Origin: an uncultured Anaerolineae bacterium
GTDB lineage: Bacteria > Chloroflexota > Anaerolineae > Anaerolineales > Villigracilaceae
NCBI GenBank assembly: GCA_903822545.1
Contig: CAIJPN010000144.1
Coordinates: forward strand, 1-45,089
DNA: 45,089 nucleotides
Direction: 5' to 3'
Shown piece after piece: positions 19,564 to 27,936 of the stretch. Below the pieces are notes generated by a model. The model did no database searches. It saw only the letters and a list, made by a program, of their open reading frames with translations, and was not told where the DNA came from. Numbering within the stretch: the first letter of the stretch is position 1; every line of letters starts with the position of its first letter. The translations under genes were made by a program, and so were the position numbers.

Positions 19564-22500
19564 CTATTTTCCAGCAGGCCACTGCGCGCAGGTGGATTTG
19601 TAAGCTTCTCCGGGGAAGTAATAACTCCATTCAGTCTGGGTAAAGTTGCGGCTGGCAACCTGGCAGGTCAGTTTTACCCAGGATTTCGGGTCAATATCCC
19701 ACAGGTGGATGGTGGATGTGTACTCATAAACGCCATTGTTCTCGGTTGATGTGGAATGCAGCGTTACAAACCGGGTGCCATCTGAGTTTATGGATGAGCC
19801 TGTTCCATACAGCGGTTTGCCAATCGGGTTATGGGCGGTAACATCCCAAAGAATGCTTTCTTCCAACCAACCAACCGAAGATGCCATCATACTGTTGTCC
19901 GGGCTGAAAGCGATCCACGAGATCATATTGGAGTGCCCTAAAAATGGTGTTCCAACCTGGGTCAGGAAGTTGGGATCAAGAAGGAGAATGCTGTTGCTGG
20001 TCACGCCGGGGACTGCCAGGTAATTCCCATTTGGACTGTATGCCAGGGCACTTAGTTCTGATGGAACATTTTGAGATTGAGAAGTTACCTGCCAGCCGGT
20101 TCCATTCCATTCAAAAAATAGAATTTTGGCTGACGAACATGAATAATTACTGTTGATCGCTGTGCACCCGATGGCAGCCAGGATCTTGCCATCGGGTTTG
20201 AATGCCATTGCGCCATAAGGCCTAAATGCTTGCCAAACATATTGCTCGTTGAACATGGATTGTCCCGGAACAGACCAAAAGTATATTGCTCCATTAATGC
20301 TTACGTTTGCCAGCGTTTGCCCATCAGGAGTAAAAACCATATTTGCGGCAAAATTGTCAGAATAAGTCTTTGTGTCAGGCGGGATGGTGATAACACCGGT
20401 TTGCACCAGTGTATCTATGTTCCAAAAAAGAATTGAATTTTGGGCTTGCCCACCAGTCGATGCACCTACTGCCAAAATTCCATCGGGTGCAAATACCATG
20501 CTTGAAACTGTTCCACCTGGAACTGTGATTGTTCCAATATCCTGAAGATTTGAAGTATTCCACACATGAATATCGGTTTGTTTATAGATAGCAACAAGAC
20601 GATCAGGAGCAACGGGAGAAAAAAGGAGCTTGCTAATTTCTGTGTTCAGCGGGCCAATCACCTTTTCGAGCCTGGGAGCAGCATTCAGTTCCCAAATACG
20701 CAGGGTGGTATCATCACTTCCAGAAATAATGTGTTTTCCATCGGGGGTAAAGGTAATACTGCGAATATGGCCAGTGTGACCCAGCATCTCATATAACCAA
20801 CCGCCCGTGGATGAATCATAAGCGCTGAGGGAAATCATTTGCGACTGTCCGCTTTGAGTATAGCTTTCTGCGGTAAAGATATTTTTTCCATCCGGGCTGA
20901 ATTTGAGATCAAAAACCTCGCCTGCATCAAAATCGGAAACCGTAGCGAGGAATTCCCAGAGGATAGAATGATTGCCCACATCCCACGCCGTTAGCCCCGA
21001 TTTCGCGTTTTTATAAGTACCGGAACTATTGAAAGCACCCACCAGGAGTTTTCCATCTGGACTGAAGGTCAGATAACGATAGAGTGTCCCAACGCTGATT
21101 TCCCCAACCCGGCTCCAAGTTTCTGTATCATACAGGAAGATGGAGTTTTGAGGGTTTACTCCTGCTTGAACAATTGTTGATTGAGCTACGATCTTTCCGT
21201 CTGGGCTAAAAGCAAGTGCGGAAGTAGCAAATGGATCAGTTCCTGCCACTTTGACGATTCTCTGCAATGTAATGGGGTTCAGCACTTCAAATCCAAAATT
21301 TTGAATATACCAGACTCCCCCATCGAATGATTGTTCAAAGTTAGCCACTAGTTTCATCCCATCCGGGCTGAAGATCAAGGAATTAGTCACCAGGTTGCCA
21401 TCATCCTGGAAATCAAATTGGCCCACCATGCTATAGGTATTAACATCCCAGGAGTTGATTTTGTTGTCCCTTCCCGCAGAAACCAGGATTTTGCTGCCCG
21501 GAAGCGGGTTAAATGCCAACGCCGTCACCCCGCCTGGGTGACCGGGAAGCACCCAAATTGGTTCGCGCCGGGCGATATTCCACAGGATGATTTTCCCATC
21601 GGCCTGCCCGGCAGCCAGGATGGTTCCCGCCGAATTGATGGTGATCACTTTAATCGCGCTTTTGGTAAAAACACTCTTCTGGCTGGATGATCGATAACCT
21701 ATCAGCGCAAAAGGCGAGGCCTGAGCGCTGACCGTTGTACTATCGGGGCGATTGAAAAAGCCGTTTACCGCAGGCTCTTCAAGCGATTGCAAAACGGTTA
21801 GCAGGGAATTGCGGGTTTCGTACATATCCATCCGCCGGTAGGCTTCGGCAGCCAGCAAGAAAGCCAGGTCGGGGTTGCCCTGGTTGCCAATTTTAGTGAG
21901 TGCTTCGGCAGCCAGGGCGCGCGCCTTGGCGAGCTTATCGCTGGCCAGGGCTGTGGCTTGCGCCGAAACGGCCGTGGCAGCATTGGCCGCAGAGATGGTG
22001 GCCCCGGCGTTGGCGGTGGCTTTGGCCGCCTGGGCAGTGGATGCCTGATCCAGGGCCTGGCCCTGGGCGTTGGTGGCGGTGGCTGCCTGCTGGTAAGCCA
22101 CACCCTGTGCCTGGGTGGCGCGCGCAGCCTGCGTGAGAGCATTGGCGGCCTGCGTCTGGGCGTTGGATGCCTGGTTCTGGGCATTGACCGCGTTCACCAG
22201 CGAAGTGCCCTGCGCCGACTGGGCGGTGGCCTTCTGCTGGTCAGAGACACCCAGCGCCTGGGTGGCGATCCCGGCCTGGCGCAGGGCTTCGTTTTGGGCA
22301 GCCAGAGCGGTGGCAGCCTGCTGCTGGGCCATGCCCAAGGCCACAGTCGCGGTGGCGGCCTGGTTGCGGGCTTCAACGGCATTCGCGTCAGATGTGGAAC
22401 GCGCCGCCACAGCGGTATCTGCCTGGAGTTGGGCAAATCCCAGGGCATAGGTGGCCGTGGATGCGTTCTGGTTGGCGTAATTGGCCTGTACCAGCCCATA

Positions 22501-25131
22501 ACAGCCCAAGAGCATCATCAACAGCCCGGCGATCAGCGCCGCCACCACAATCCGGCGGCGGCGGCGCTCGGCGGCCAGTTTTTCATTTTCACGGTGCTCG
22601 ATGCAGGCCTTGATATATTCCTGCTCGATCATATTTAGCGAAAAACGCGGCTGGCGCGAAAGCACCTCGGCATCTTCCAACCGCCCGCCGCGATGCACCA
22701 GCAGGGCTACATCACGTTTGCCGTTGCCCCACTCCAGCGCAGCCTCGCGGATGCCCTCCCGCAGCCGCAGGCTGACGCGGTCTTCATCCAGCCACGAGCG
22801 CAGCCTGGGCCAGTAGCGGATTAATGCTTCGTGCGCCACTTCGGCTTCTTCTTGCCGGGTGGCCGCATTCACGCTGGTAACGATAATGCGCGCATCGGCC
22901 AGGCGCTTGACCAGCTTCGCCGTTTCGGTGGGGTCGCTCCCGGCTGGGATCAGTTCCGCCATACCCACCCGGCGGCGGGTATCACGGCCCTCGCTGCCAG
23001 CCTCCCCGGAAGTGTCCAGCCGTGTCAGGCGCACAAAAATATCGCGCATCCGCTCGCGGTTGTTCACATCCAGCGTTTCGTACACTTCATCAGCCGTGCG
23101 CGCAATCGCCTCGCGGATGCCGCCCATCTGGCGGTACTCTTCCGAACGCATCCAGCGCCCATGACGGCGCTGCCACAATAACAGCAGGGCATGTTGCAGC
23201 AGCGGCATCGCGCCGGGTTCATCCTGCACATCATCCAGAATGTCCTGGCTCAGATCGGCCTCGAAACGCAAGCCGACGTGCGCGGCCTGCATATCCATGG
23301 CGCGGCGCAGTTCGGTGGGGTTCATCGGCGCAACCAGTTCACTGTGATTCTGCATGGTTTCGCGCAGGTCAGGGTATGGCGCTACTTCTCCCCAGAAATC
23401 AGCGCGCATGGTCACAACCACCAGCTGGGTTTTGGAAAGTTCCAGTAGCTTTTGAATGAAGGCCTCGCGCCGGTAGTGGTCGGAACACAGCGTGAAGACC
23501 TCCTCGAATTGATCCACCACCAGCACGCTGCGCGGACGCGCCGCGCGCATGGCGACATCCATCTGTGAGATGGGGTCGCTGTTGGGGGTCATGTAACAGC
23601 TGGATTGTCCCAGCGCGGGGATCAGCCCGGCCAGCACCAGCGACGATTTGCCGCTGCCCGAGGGGCCGAGCACTGCCAGGAAGTTGTTCTCTTTCACCTT
23701 GCGGATGAGTTTCTCCACCAGCACTTCGCGCCCGAAGAAAAATTCCTTGTCGTCGTTGCGGAAGGGGAACAGCCCGCGAAACGGTGGGCGCGCGTCATAG
23801 GCTGGGGGCCGCTGCCCCAGCGACAGCGCATTAAAGGCGATTTCTACCACTTCCACGCACACCTGGTTGATGTCTTCGAGCGCCTGGCGGCGTTCGTTTT
23901 GCAGCTGCGGGCTGAGGGCTTCCACATCGGCATCCAGCGTGCTGCGGATTTTGCGGGCGTGGCCCTCGAACTCTTTCAGGAGCACCGGGGCGCGGGTTTC
24001 GAGTAGTGTTGCCAGGGTATCCAACCCAAAGGAGATTTCGCGCCCGGTCAGTGGGCGGTCGAGGCTGTCGCTGAAAATCGGTTTGCCGCCGATGCGTGTG
24101 AACAGCGCCGGGACGGTCAGGTCGAAGCGCCCCAACAGCCCGGCGGTGGCTTCAGCCAGGGCGCGGTCGGCTTCGCCGTGTTCGCGCAGGCGCGTGTAAA
24201 AGGCTGAGGCCAACGCCTGGGCGGTGACAATCGAGACTTTGTCGGTCATCGCCACCACGACCGGCATGCCCAACTGCCGGACGAGACGATGTCCCAGCCC
24301 GCCGAGGCCGCTTTCAGCGCGGGGATCGGCGCTCTCACAGGTGGAGAGAAAAGCCAGGTGGGGCAATCCCTTTGCACCGCTGAGTTGTTCCAGGCGTTCT
24401 ATCAATAATGTGGCTGGGACAGGCCGCCCGGTTTCGTTGGGGAAAAACAAGATGGTTTCGCCGTCACTGGAGCGATAGCTGCCGTGACAGACGATGTGCA
24501 GGATCGAGTAACGCTCGGCAGTGATGCAGCGGCAGAGATTATCCAGCGTGGGGGCGTTTTCGGGGCCTTCGGTATTTGCCAGCACCGTGCAGGGAATTTC
24601 TCCCAGCGATTCTTTCACGCCATTCACCGTGGCGGCTACGTCGAATTCGCCCAGCTTGTAGCTCCCGGCCAGGTCAGCGGGCGCGGCCACCAGCACCAGC
24701 GCGCGCAGGTCGCGCCGCCCAATTGGTGGGAAGCGCCGGTCGGTGGTGGATGGCAGGTATTGCGAGAAAAGCACCTGCTGGTTGCCCGAAAGTGCCGCCC
24801 AGCCGCCATCGATGGGCGCGCGCAGGCGTTCCCAGCGCAGTTCGCGCAGGTCTTCGGCCTCGATGAAAAGCAGCAGGCGCAGGGTTTCAGAGTCGGCCCG
24901 GGCGCTGGTCAGGGCGCTGATGAAAGCATCTTTGATGGCCCCCTGGAAGAACGCTTCGCCGAGCGTCTGGCCGTATTCGGGCGAAAATGTATCCTGGAGA
25001 AAGCTGTCCACATCCAAACTCAGGCTGGCGTCGGTGCGGATAGGCATAAAGTCGCGGGTGCGACTGCGTGTCAAAATAACTGGCCAAGCCTTGTCTTTGT
25101 TGCGTTGGATGGTAATTTCGAGCGTCAGCAT
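19564..25131 (-). CDS. CHAT protease - STAND NTPase - membrane helix - WD40 repeat protein
   Basis: 1855 residues from the ATG at 25131 (MLTLEITIQRNKDKAW), preceded by AAGGA; an ATG ten codons upstream is less likely. Domains: CHAT caspase-like protease (about residues 50-320) with candidate catalytic His in HIVCHGSYRSSDG near 212 and Cys in LSTCESADPRAE near 263. Next is a STAND-type P-loop NTPase with GPSGSGKSSLVLAGL near 488 and Walker B VLVVDQFEEVF. One hydrophobic helix at about 855-878 follows RRRRR. An Ala/Gln/Thr-rich linker (about 880-1075) comes next, then GNPDLAFLLAAEAYRR. The C-terminal ~700 residues are WD40-like repeats (e.g. HTGHIRSITFTPDGKHIISG). Such proteins are thought to sense a ligand through repeats, oligomerise through the NTPase and activate a protease. 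It is divergent from XRE/WYL regulators and close to a DISARM-type operon, which suggests a defence or cell-death role; that role is inference. Confidence 0.92.
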   Translation of the reverse strand: MLTLEITIQRNKDKAWPVILTRSRTRDFMPIRTDASLSLDVDSFLQDTFSPEYGQTLGEAFFQGAIKDAFISALTSARADSETLRLLLFIEAEDLRELRWERLRAPIDGGWAALSGNQQVLFSQYLPSTTDRRFPPIGRRDLRALVLVAAPADLAGSYKLGEFDVAATVNGVKESLGEIPCTVLANTEGPENAPTLDNLCRCITAERYSILHIVCHGSYRSSDGETILFFPNETGRPVPATLLIERLEQLSGAKGLPHLAFLSTCESADPRAESGLGGLGHRLVRQLGMPVVVAMTDKVSIVTAQALASAFYTRLREHGEADRALAEATAGLLGRFDLTVPALFTRIGGKPIFSDSLDRPLTGREISFGLDTLATLLETRAPVLLKEFEGHARKIRSTLDADVEALSPQLQNERRQALEDINQVCVEVVEIAFNALSLGQRPPAYDARPPFRGLFPFRNDDKEFFFGREVLVEKLIRKVKENNFLAVLGPSGSGKSSLVLAGLIPALGQSSCYMTPNSDPISQMDVAMRAARPRSVLVVDQFEEVFTLCSDHYRREAFIQKLLELSKTQLVVVTMRADFWGEVAPYPDLRETMQNHSELVAPMNPTELRRAMDMQAAHVGLRFEADLSQDILDDVQDEPGAMPLLQHALLLLWQRRHGRWMRSEEYRQMGGIREAIARTADEVYETLDVNNRERMRDIFVRLTRLDTSGEAGSEGRDTRRRVGMAELIPAGSDPTETAKLVKRLADARIIVTSVNAATRQEEAEVAHEALIRYWPRLRSWLDEDRVSLRLREGIREAALEWGNGKRDVALLVHRGGRLEDAEVLSRQPRFSLNMIEQEYIKACIEHRENEKLAAERRRRRIVVAALIAGLLMMLLGCYGLVQANYANQNASTATYALGFAQLQADTAVAARSTSDANAVEARNQAATATVALGMAQQQAATALAAQNEALRQAGIATQALGVSDQQKATAQSAQGTSLVNAVNAQNQASNAQTQAANALTQAARATQAQGVAYQQAATATNAQGQALDQASTAQAAKATANAGATISAANAATAVSAQATALASDKLAKARALAAEALTKIGNQGNPDLAFLLAAEAYRRMDMYETRNSLLTVLQSLEEPAVNGFFNRPDSTTVSAQASPFALIGYRSSSQKSVFTKSAIKVITINSAGTILAAGQADGKIILWNIARREPIWVLPGHPGGVTALAFNPLPGSKILVSAGRDNKINSWDVNTYSMVGQFDFQDDGNLVTNSLIFSPDGMKLVANFEQSFDGGVWYIQNFGFEVLNPITLQRIVKVAGTDPFATSALAFSPDGKIVAQSTIVQAGVNPQNSIFLYDTETWSRVGEISVGTLYRYLTFSPDGKLLVGAFNSSGTYKNAKSGLTAWDVGNHSILWEFLATVSDFDAGEVFDLKFSPDGKNIFTAESYTQSGQSQMISLSAYDSSTGGWLYEMLGHTGHIRSITFTPDGKHIISGSDDTTLRIWELNAAPRLEKVIGPLNTEISKLLFSPVAPDRLVAIYKQTDIHVWNTSNLQDIGTITVPGGTVSSMVFAPDGILAVGASTGGQAQNSILFWNIDTLVQTGVITIPPDTKTYSDNFAANMVFTPDGQTLANVSINGAIYFWSVPGQSMFNEQYVWQAFRPYGAMAFKPDGKILAAIGCTAINSNYSCSSAKILFFEWNGTGWQVTSQSQNVPSELSALAYSPNGNYLAVPGVTSNSILLLDPNFLTQVGTPFLGHSNMISWIAFSPDNSMMASSVGWLEESILWDVTAHNPIGKPLYGTGSSINSDGTRFVTLHSTSTENNGVYEYTSTIHLWDIDPKSWVKLTCQVASRNFTQTEWSYYFPGEAYKSTCAQWPAGK

Positions 25132-25161
25132 GAAATTTTCCTTCACCCAGGATTCGCGCAT

Positions 25162-25523
25162 GTGTTTGGGAATGGCTAAGTTGTAGTGGAAAGGGGATTC
25201 TTATAAGATAATTCTACAGGAAAACCGCGATTGTATGTTCGGGGTGGGTTTCAATTTTCCTGATATTGCTGGACTTTGTGGTTAGCAACTGATGCCCGAT
25301 ATAGAAGCCGAGATCATCGGCACCGCCCGCCAGGGCAGGTGTGGCCACGCACCGAAGAAGGGAAGCAAGCCTGGGATATATTCATGACCCTGGCTGCAAC
25401 AACCAACGAGACTGTATCACCAGCCCTGAATTGATCGAAACCTCCGCCAGAAAACTCAACCGGGGATGGTTTTATTCGCTCGCCTGACCGCGCGATTTCG
25501 AGAAGATAGGTGGCATTCGACTA
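25162..25523. other. Gap between CHAT gene and XRE regulator
   Basis: No intact gene is seen. A short frame from the ATG at 25292 (MPDIEAEIIGTARQGRCGH) followed by a frame change looks like a decayed start of a small protein with a GRCGH motif, perhaps of the TIGR04076 type; this is weakly supported. The CHAT gene promoter must also lie here, but no strong boxes are evident on the minus strand. Confidence 0.3.
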
Positions 25524-25552
25524 TTGACACCTGTCTATAGTGCATTTATAGT
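25524..25552 (+). promoter_or_regulatory. Sigma-70-like promoter for the XRE-WYL pair
   Basis: TTGACA (25524-25529) and TATAGT (25547-25552) are separated by 17 bases. The predicted start is near 25559, about 32 bases before the GTG start of the XRE gene. Confidence 0.7.
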
Positions 25553-25553
25553 G
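25537..25553. promoter_or_regulatory. Direct repeats ATAGTG overlapping the -10 box
   Basis: ATAGTG at 25537-25542 recurs at 25548-25553, eleven bases apart, about one helical turn. The second copy overlaps the -10 box. This is a plausible operator for autoregulation by the XRE or WYL protein; the assignment is inference. Confidence 0.4.
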
Positions 25554-25590
25554 ATGGTCAGGCTTATTTTTTAGATTGGGAGCGTGCCGC

Positions 25591-25794
25591 GTGATCAAAG
25601 TCAAAGTTCCGGAACTTATGAAAGCCAAAGGCTGTAACGCTACCGACCTGATGCGTTATGCTAACATCGCTTATGGAACCGCATCCCGGCTCTCGAAGGG
25701 TGAGGCGGAAGCGATTTCGTTTGAAGTGCTGGAGTCGCTGTGCAAGTTTTTTGGGGTGAGGGTGGAAGATATCCTGGAGTATGTGCCGGAATAG
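25591..25794 (+). CDS. Small XRE-family helix-turn-helix regulator
   Basis: 67 residues from a GTG start at 25591, with GGGAG eight bases upstream; a longer frame starting at TTG 25576 would include that ribosome-binding site. The protein is almost only a Cro/C1-type helix-turn-helix: MKAKGCNATDLMRYANIAYG, then TASRLSKGEAEAISFEVLES and a CKFFGVRVEDILEYVPE tail, the usual end of this compact group. It has no ligand or dimerisation domain of its own. It lies three bases upstream of the WYL gene and both share one promoter and one terminator, so they probably act on the same target, possibly the divergent CHAT gene and/or the drm operon. Confidence 0.88.
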   Translation: MIKVKVPELMKAKGCNATDLMRYANIAYGTASRLSKGEAEAISFEVLESLCKFFGVRVEDILEYVPE

Positions 25795-25797
25795 TGT

Positions 25798-26808
25798 ATG
25801 AGCAATGACTGGCGTGCCTTCCGCAGGTGCCTGGCGATCTTGCATCGGTTGATTAAAGGCCCAGCGACATCACAAGAACTGATCACGCATGTGATTGATG
25901 TTGAAGGCCCGGATGCCTATTCCACATCATTATCAGCACGGGAAAAGGCATTTAAGCGTGATCGTGAGAGCCTGCGCCAGCGATTAGGGGTGGAATTCGA
26001 GTATTCCCCATCAACCAGACAGTATCAACTCACAGACCCAGGTGATTTCTTTCACCTGGATTTTTCTGATGCCGGGATTCGGGCGGTGGCTTTACTCTCC
26101 GAAACTTTTGCTGGACAGGTGGGGGAACACTCTGAAATCCAGACGTTCCTGGATGAATTAATTGCCCGCCTGCCACTCGACAGCCGCAGGCTTTTGGAGA
26201 GCGCCAGCCTGCCGGTAAACTTGCAAATGCTCCAACAGGTCGATGAAAACGGAATCCCTGTGCGGGTTTGGAAAACTGTCTGGCGAGCGGTGAAAGAACA
26301 CCGCAGGTTGTGTTTCCAGTATATTTCCCCGTCTTACCAGGATGGGTTGAAGCGTTACCACGAAGTTTTGCCATACCGGATTCAATACCAGTGGGGGCAT
26401 TGGTATCTGCGGGCATATCGCCTGCTGCGCCGGGATGTCAATGGGGAGGTAAATCGTCAGGGGGCGCACCTGCGCTTTCGCCTGAGTTACATCCAGGACG
26501 ATGAAAAGCTGGAGGCGCTGCCAAGCTTGGTGAGCAATCCACCCCAACCGCCGCGCTACCTGGTGCATTATCGCATCCTGCCGCCGCTTTCGCGTGGAAT
26601 TATCAGCCGGCATTTTGCCGATATGACGGTGAATTTACTCCCGGACGGCAGCATGGAAGTGAAGGGCTATTGCGAAGATGAATGGGAGGCTGGCAGGATT
26701 TTGCTGTCTTACGGGGAATATTGCGTGGTGCTGGGAGGGGATGAAGTCAAGGCCTGGATGGATAAAACAATCCGAGGAATGAAGAAAAATTACCCCAATA
26801 TCAGCTAA
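25798..26808 (+). CDS. WYL-domain transcriptional regulator
   Basis: 336 residues. An N-terminal winged-helix region (about 1-90: RRCLAILHRLIKGPATSQEL) is followed by a WYL domain (about 165-265: AVKEHRRLCFQYISPS ... EVLPYRIQYQWGHWYLRAYR) and a C-terminal WCX-like extension ending near WMDKTIRGMKKNYPN. The layout is that of BrxR/CapW-type regulators, which repress phage-defence operons and respond to nucleic-acid or nucleotide signals through the WYL pocket. The start directly follows the XRE stop. Its position between the CHAT gene and drmABC makes it the prime candidate for controlling one or both. The family is secure; target and ligand are inferred. Confidence 0.92.
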   Translation: MSNDWRAFRRCLAILHRLIKGPATSQELITHVIDVEGPDAYSTSLSAREKAFKRDRESLRQRLGVEFEYSPSTRQYQLTDPGDFFHLDFSDAGIRAVALLSETFAGQVGEHSEIQTFLDELIARLPLDSRRLLESASLPVNLQMLQQVDENGIPVRVWKTVWRAVKEHRRLCFQYISPSYQDGLKRYHEVLPYRIQYQWGHWYLRAYRLLRRDVNGEVNRQGAHLRFRLSYIQDDEKLEALPSLVSNPPQPPRYLVHYRILPPLSRGIISRHFADMTVNLLPDGSMEVKGYCEDEWEAGRILLSYGEYCVVLGGDEVKAWMDKTIRGMKKNYPNIS

Positions 26809-26837
26809 GTAGCCCGCGTATGCGGGCTACTCTTTTT
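26808..26837 (+). terminator. Rho-independent terminator after the WYL gene
   Basis: AGTAGCCCGC (26808-26817) and GCGGGCTACT (26822-26831) form a perfect ten-base stem with a GTAT loop, followed by CTTTTT. The stem begins at the last base of the WYL stop codon. It separates the regulator pair from the downstream drm operon, which therefore needs its own promoter. Confidence 0.92.
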
Positions 26838-27071
26838 AGTATGATTTGTATTGAAGTGCAGGCTAAAGACATTCGGGATACGGTGAGCCAGGGGGGCCAC
26901 CGCATCAAAACAGCGGGGAATGAAGGGACGCCAGGGGTTGGGCGTCCCTTTTGGTTTGCAAGCCGAAGGTGCAACAAATGACAGCCTGATGACATAATTC
27001 ACTTTATCAGCAATAATCTTTCGGTTCGGTCATTTTAAACCGGGAATGAAAGAATTGAGTAAACTTGCTGA

Positions 27072-27540
27072 ATGAGCGCACAACAATTTGATGTGCAAAT
27101 AGAATCAGTGGACGATATACCCGTGCTGATTGCCAAATTAGAGCGAATGAAGGTTCAGGAATTGGTAGACCAGCATTTTGTGCCACACAGGAATTGGCGA
27201 GGCTGTCGTGTTGGGCAAGAGGTGCTGGTTTGGCTGACCTGCATACTTACAGAAGGTGACCATCGCCTGAGCCATCTGCAAGAATGGGTCAAGGGTCGGG
27301 AAAAAACCCTGAGCGCGTGCCTGAAAACCAATGTTCGGGCAGAAGATTTCAGCGACGATCGTCTGGGAATCATACTGGATATGTTTGGCAACGATGGAAA
27401 GCGGCGGCCTGTTTTTTGTTGGCGACTGCAAAATGATGGCCTTTGAAACCCGTTTGCACGCAGTAGCCGGTGGCGATTGTTATCTTGGGCCGTTTTCGAA
27501 GACCCAAATTGACGATGAAGGTATGAGGAAGAGCAGAAGG
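27072..27540 (+). pseudogene. Broken IS1634-type transposase (DUF4277 N-terminus)
   Basis: The first ~110 codons (MSAQQFDVQIESVDDIPVL, VPHRNWRGCRVGQEVLVWL, HRLSHLQEWVKGREKTL) match the N-terminal region of IS1634/DUF4277 transposases. After LDMFGND the frame changes, and the neighbouring frame reads GDCKMMAFETRLHAVAGGDC and YLGPFSKTQ, which belongs roughly a hundred residues further along such transposases. An internal deletion with a frameshift is the simplest reading. The C-terminal half is absent and a C/G-rich repeat follows. I see no intact terminal inverted repeats, so the element should be immobile. Confidence 0.78.
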
Positions 27541-27624
27541 AGAAGAAGGCCGGGAAAACCGGGAAGGCGAAGAGCCAGAAGTCTGAGGATGGGCAGATGG
27601 GGTTGTTTTAGGAACGGAGGCAAG

Positions 27625-27754
27625 CCCCCATCCTGGCCTTCCCCCAAATCCAAAGTGTGGATTTGGGGGAAGGGGCGGACGAACTGCGCACCAGTTGCCT
27701 TCCCCCTCCCCCAAATTCCACGCTCTTTGGAATTTTGGGGAGGCCGGGAGGGGG
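27625..27754. repeat. C/G-rich double-hairpin repeat upstream of drmA
   Basis: CTTCCCCCAAATCC and GGATTTGGGGGAAG form one hairpin; CCCCCAAATTCCA and GGAATTTTGGGG form a second, all within outer CCCCCATCCTGGCC / GGCCGGGAGGGGG arms. It is related in composition to the repeats at 3765-3842 and 10802-10874, and lies between the broken transposase and the drm promoter region. Confidence 0.75.
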
Positions 27755-27773
27755 TTTTCTCTGGCAAAAACCG

Positions 27774-27779
27774 TATAAT
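27774..27779 (+). promoter_or_regulatory. Possible -10 box for the drm operon
   Basis: A perfect TATAAT lies 158 bases before the drmA ATG, just after the C/G-rich repeat. The -35 region is poor (GGGGTT). If used, the leader would run through the repeat at 27814-27907. The absence of a good -35 could mean an activator or a weak, tightly controlled promoter. Confidence 0.35.
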
Positions 27780-27813
27780 TTCTAACAAGAGCACCCGCAC
27801 AACCGCAAAACTG

Positions 27814-27907
27814 GTAAGGGCCACCCGTCCGGGCATAACCGGACAATTTTTCGCAAATAACCCTGGCACAAATGGACGATTTTTCACGCGCAACGGGTCG
27901 CCCCTAC
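27814..27907. repeat. Second copy of the GTAGGGGCGACCC-type inverted repeat
   Basis: GTAAGGGCCACCCGT (27814-27828) pairs with ACGGGTCGCCCCTAC (27893-27907) with two mismatches. Length and ends match the copy at 2822-2915. It lies 29 bases upstream of the drmA start, inside the presumed leader. Confidence 0.75.
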
Positions 27908-27936
27908 CCTAAAACAACCGAAAAACAGGAAACCCG

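Noticed and set aside
21900-22490. Repetitive DNA resembling a tandem or CRISPR-like array
   Set aside because: There are no constant repeats with unique spacers; the pattern arises from the Ala/Gln/Thr-rich linker of the CHAT-WD40 protein.
25292-25450. Possible TIGR04076-type small gene
   Set aside because: Only the first ~20 residues look protein-like, and the frame breaks soon after; it was left as a remark on the gap.
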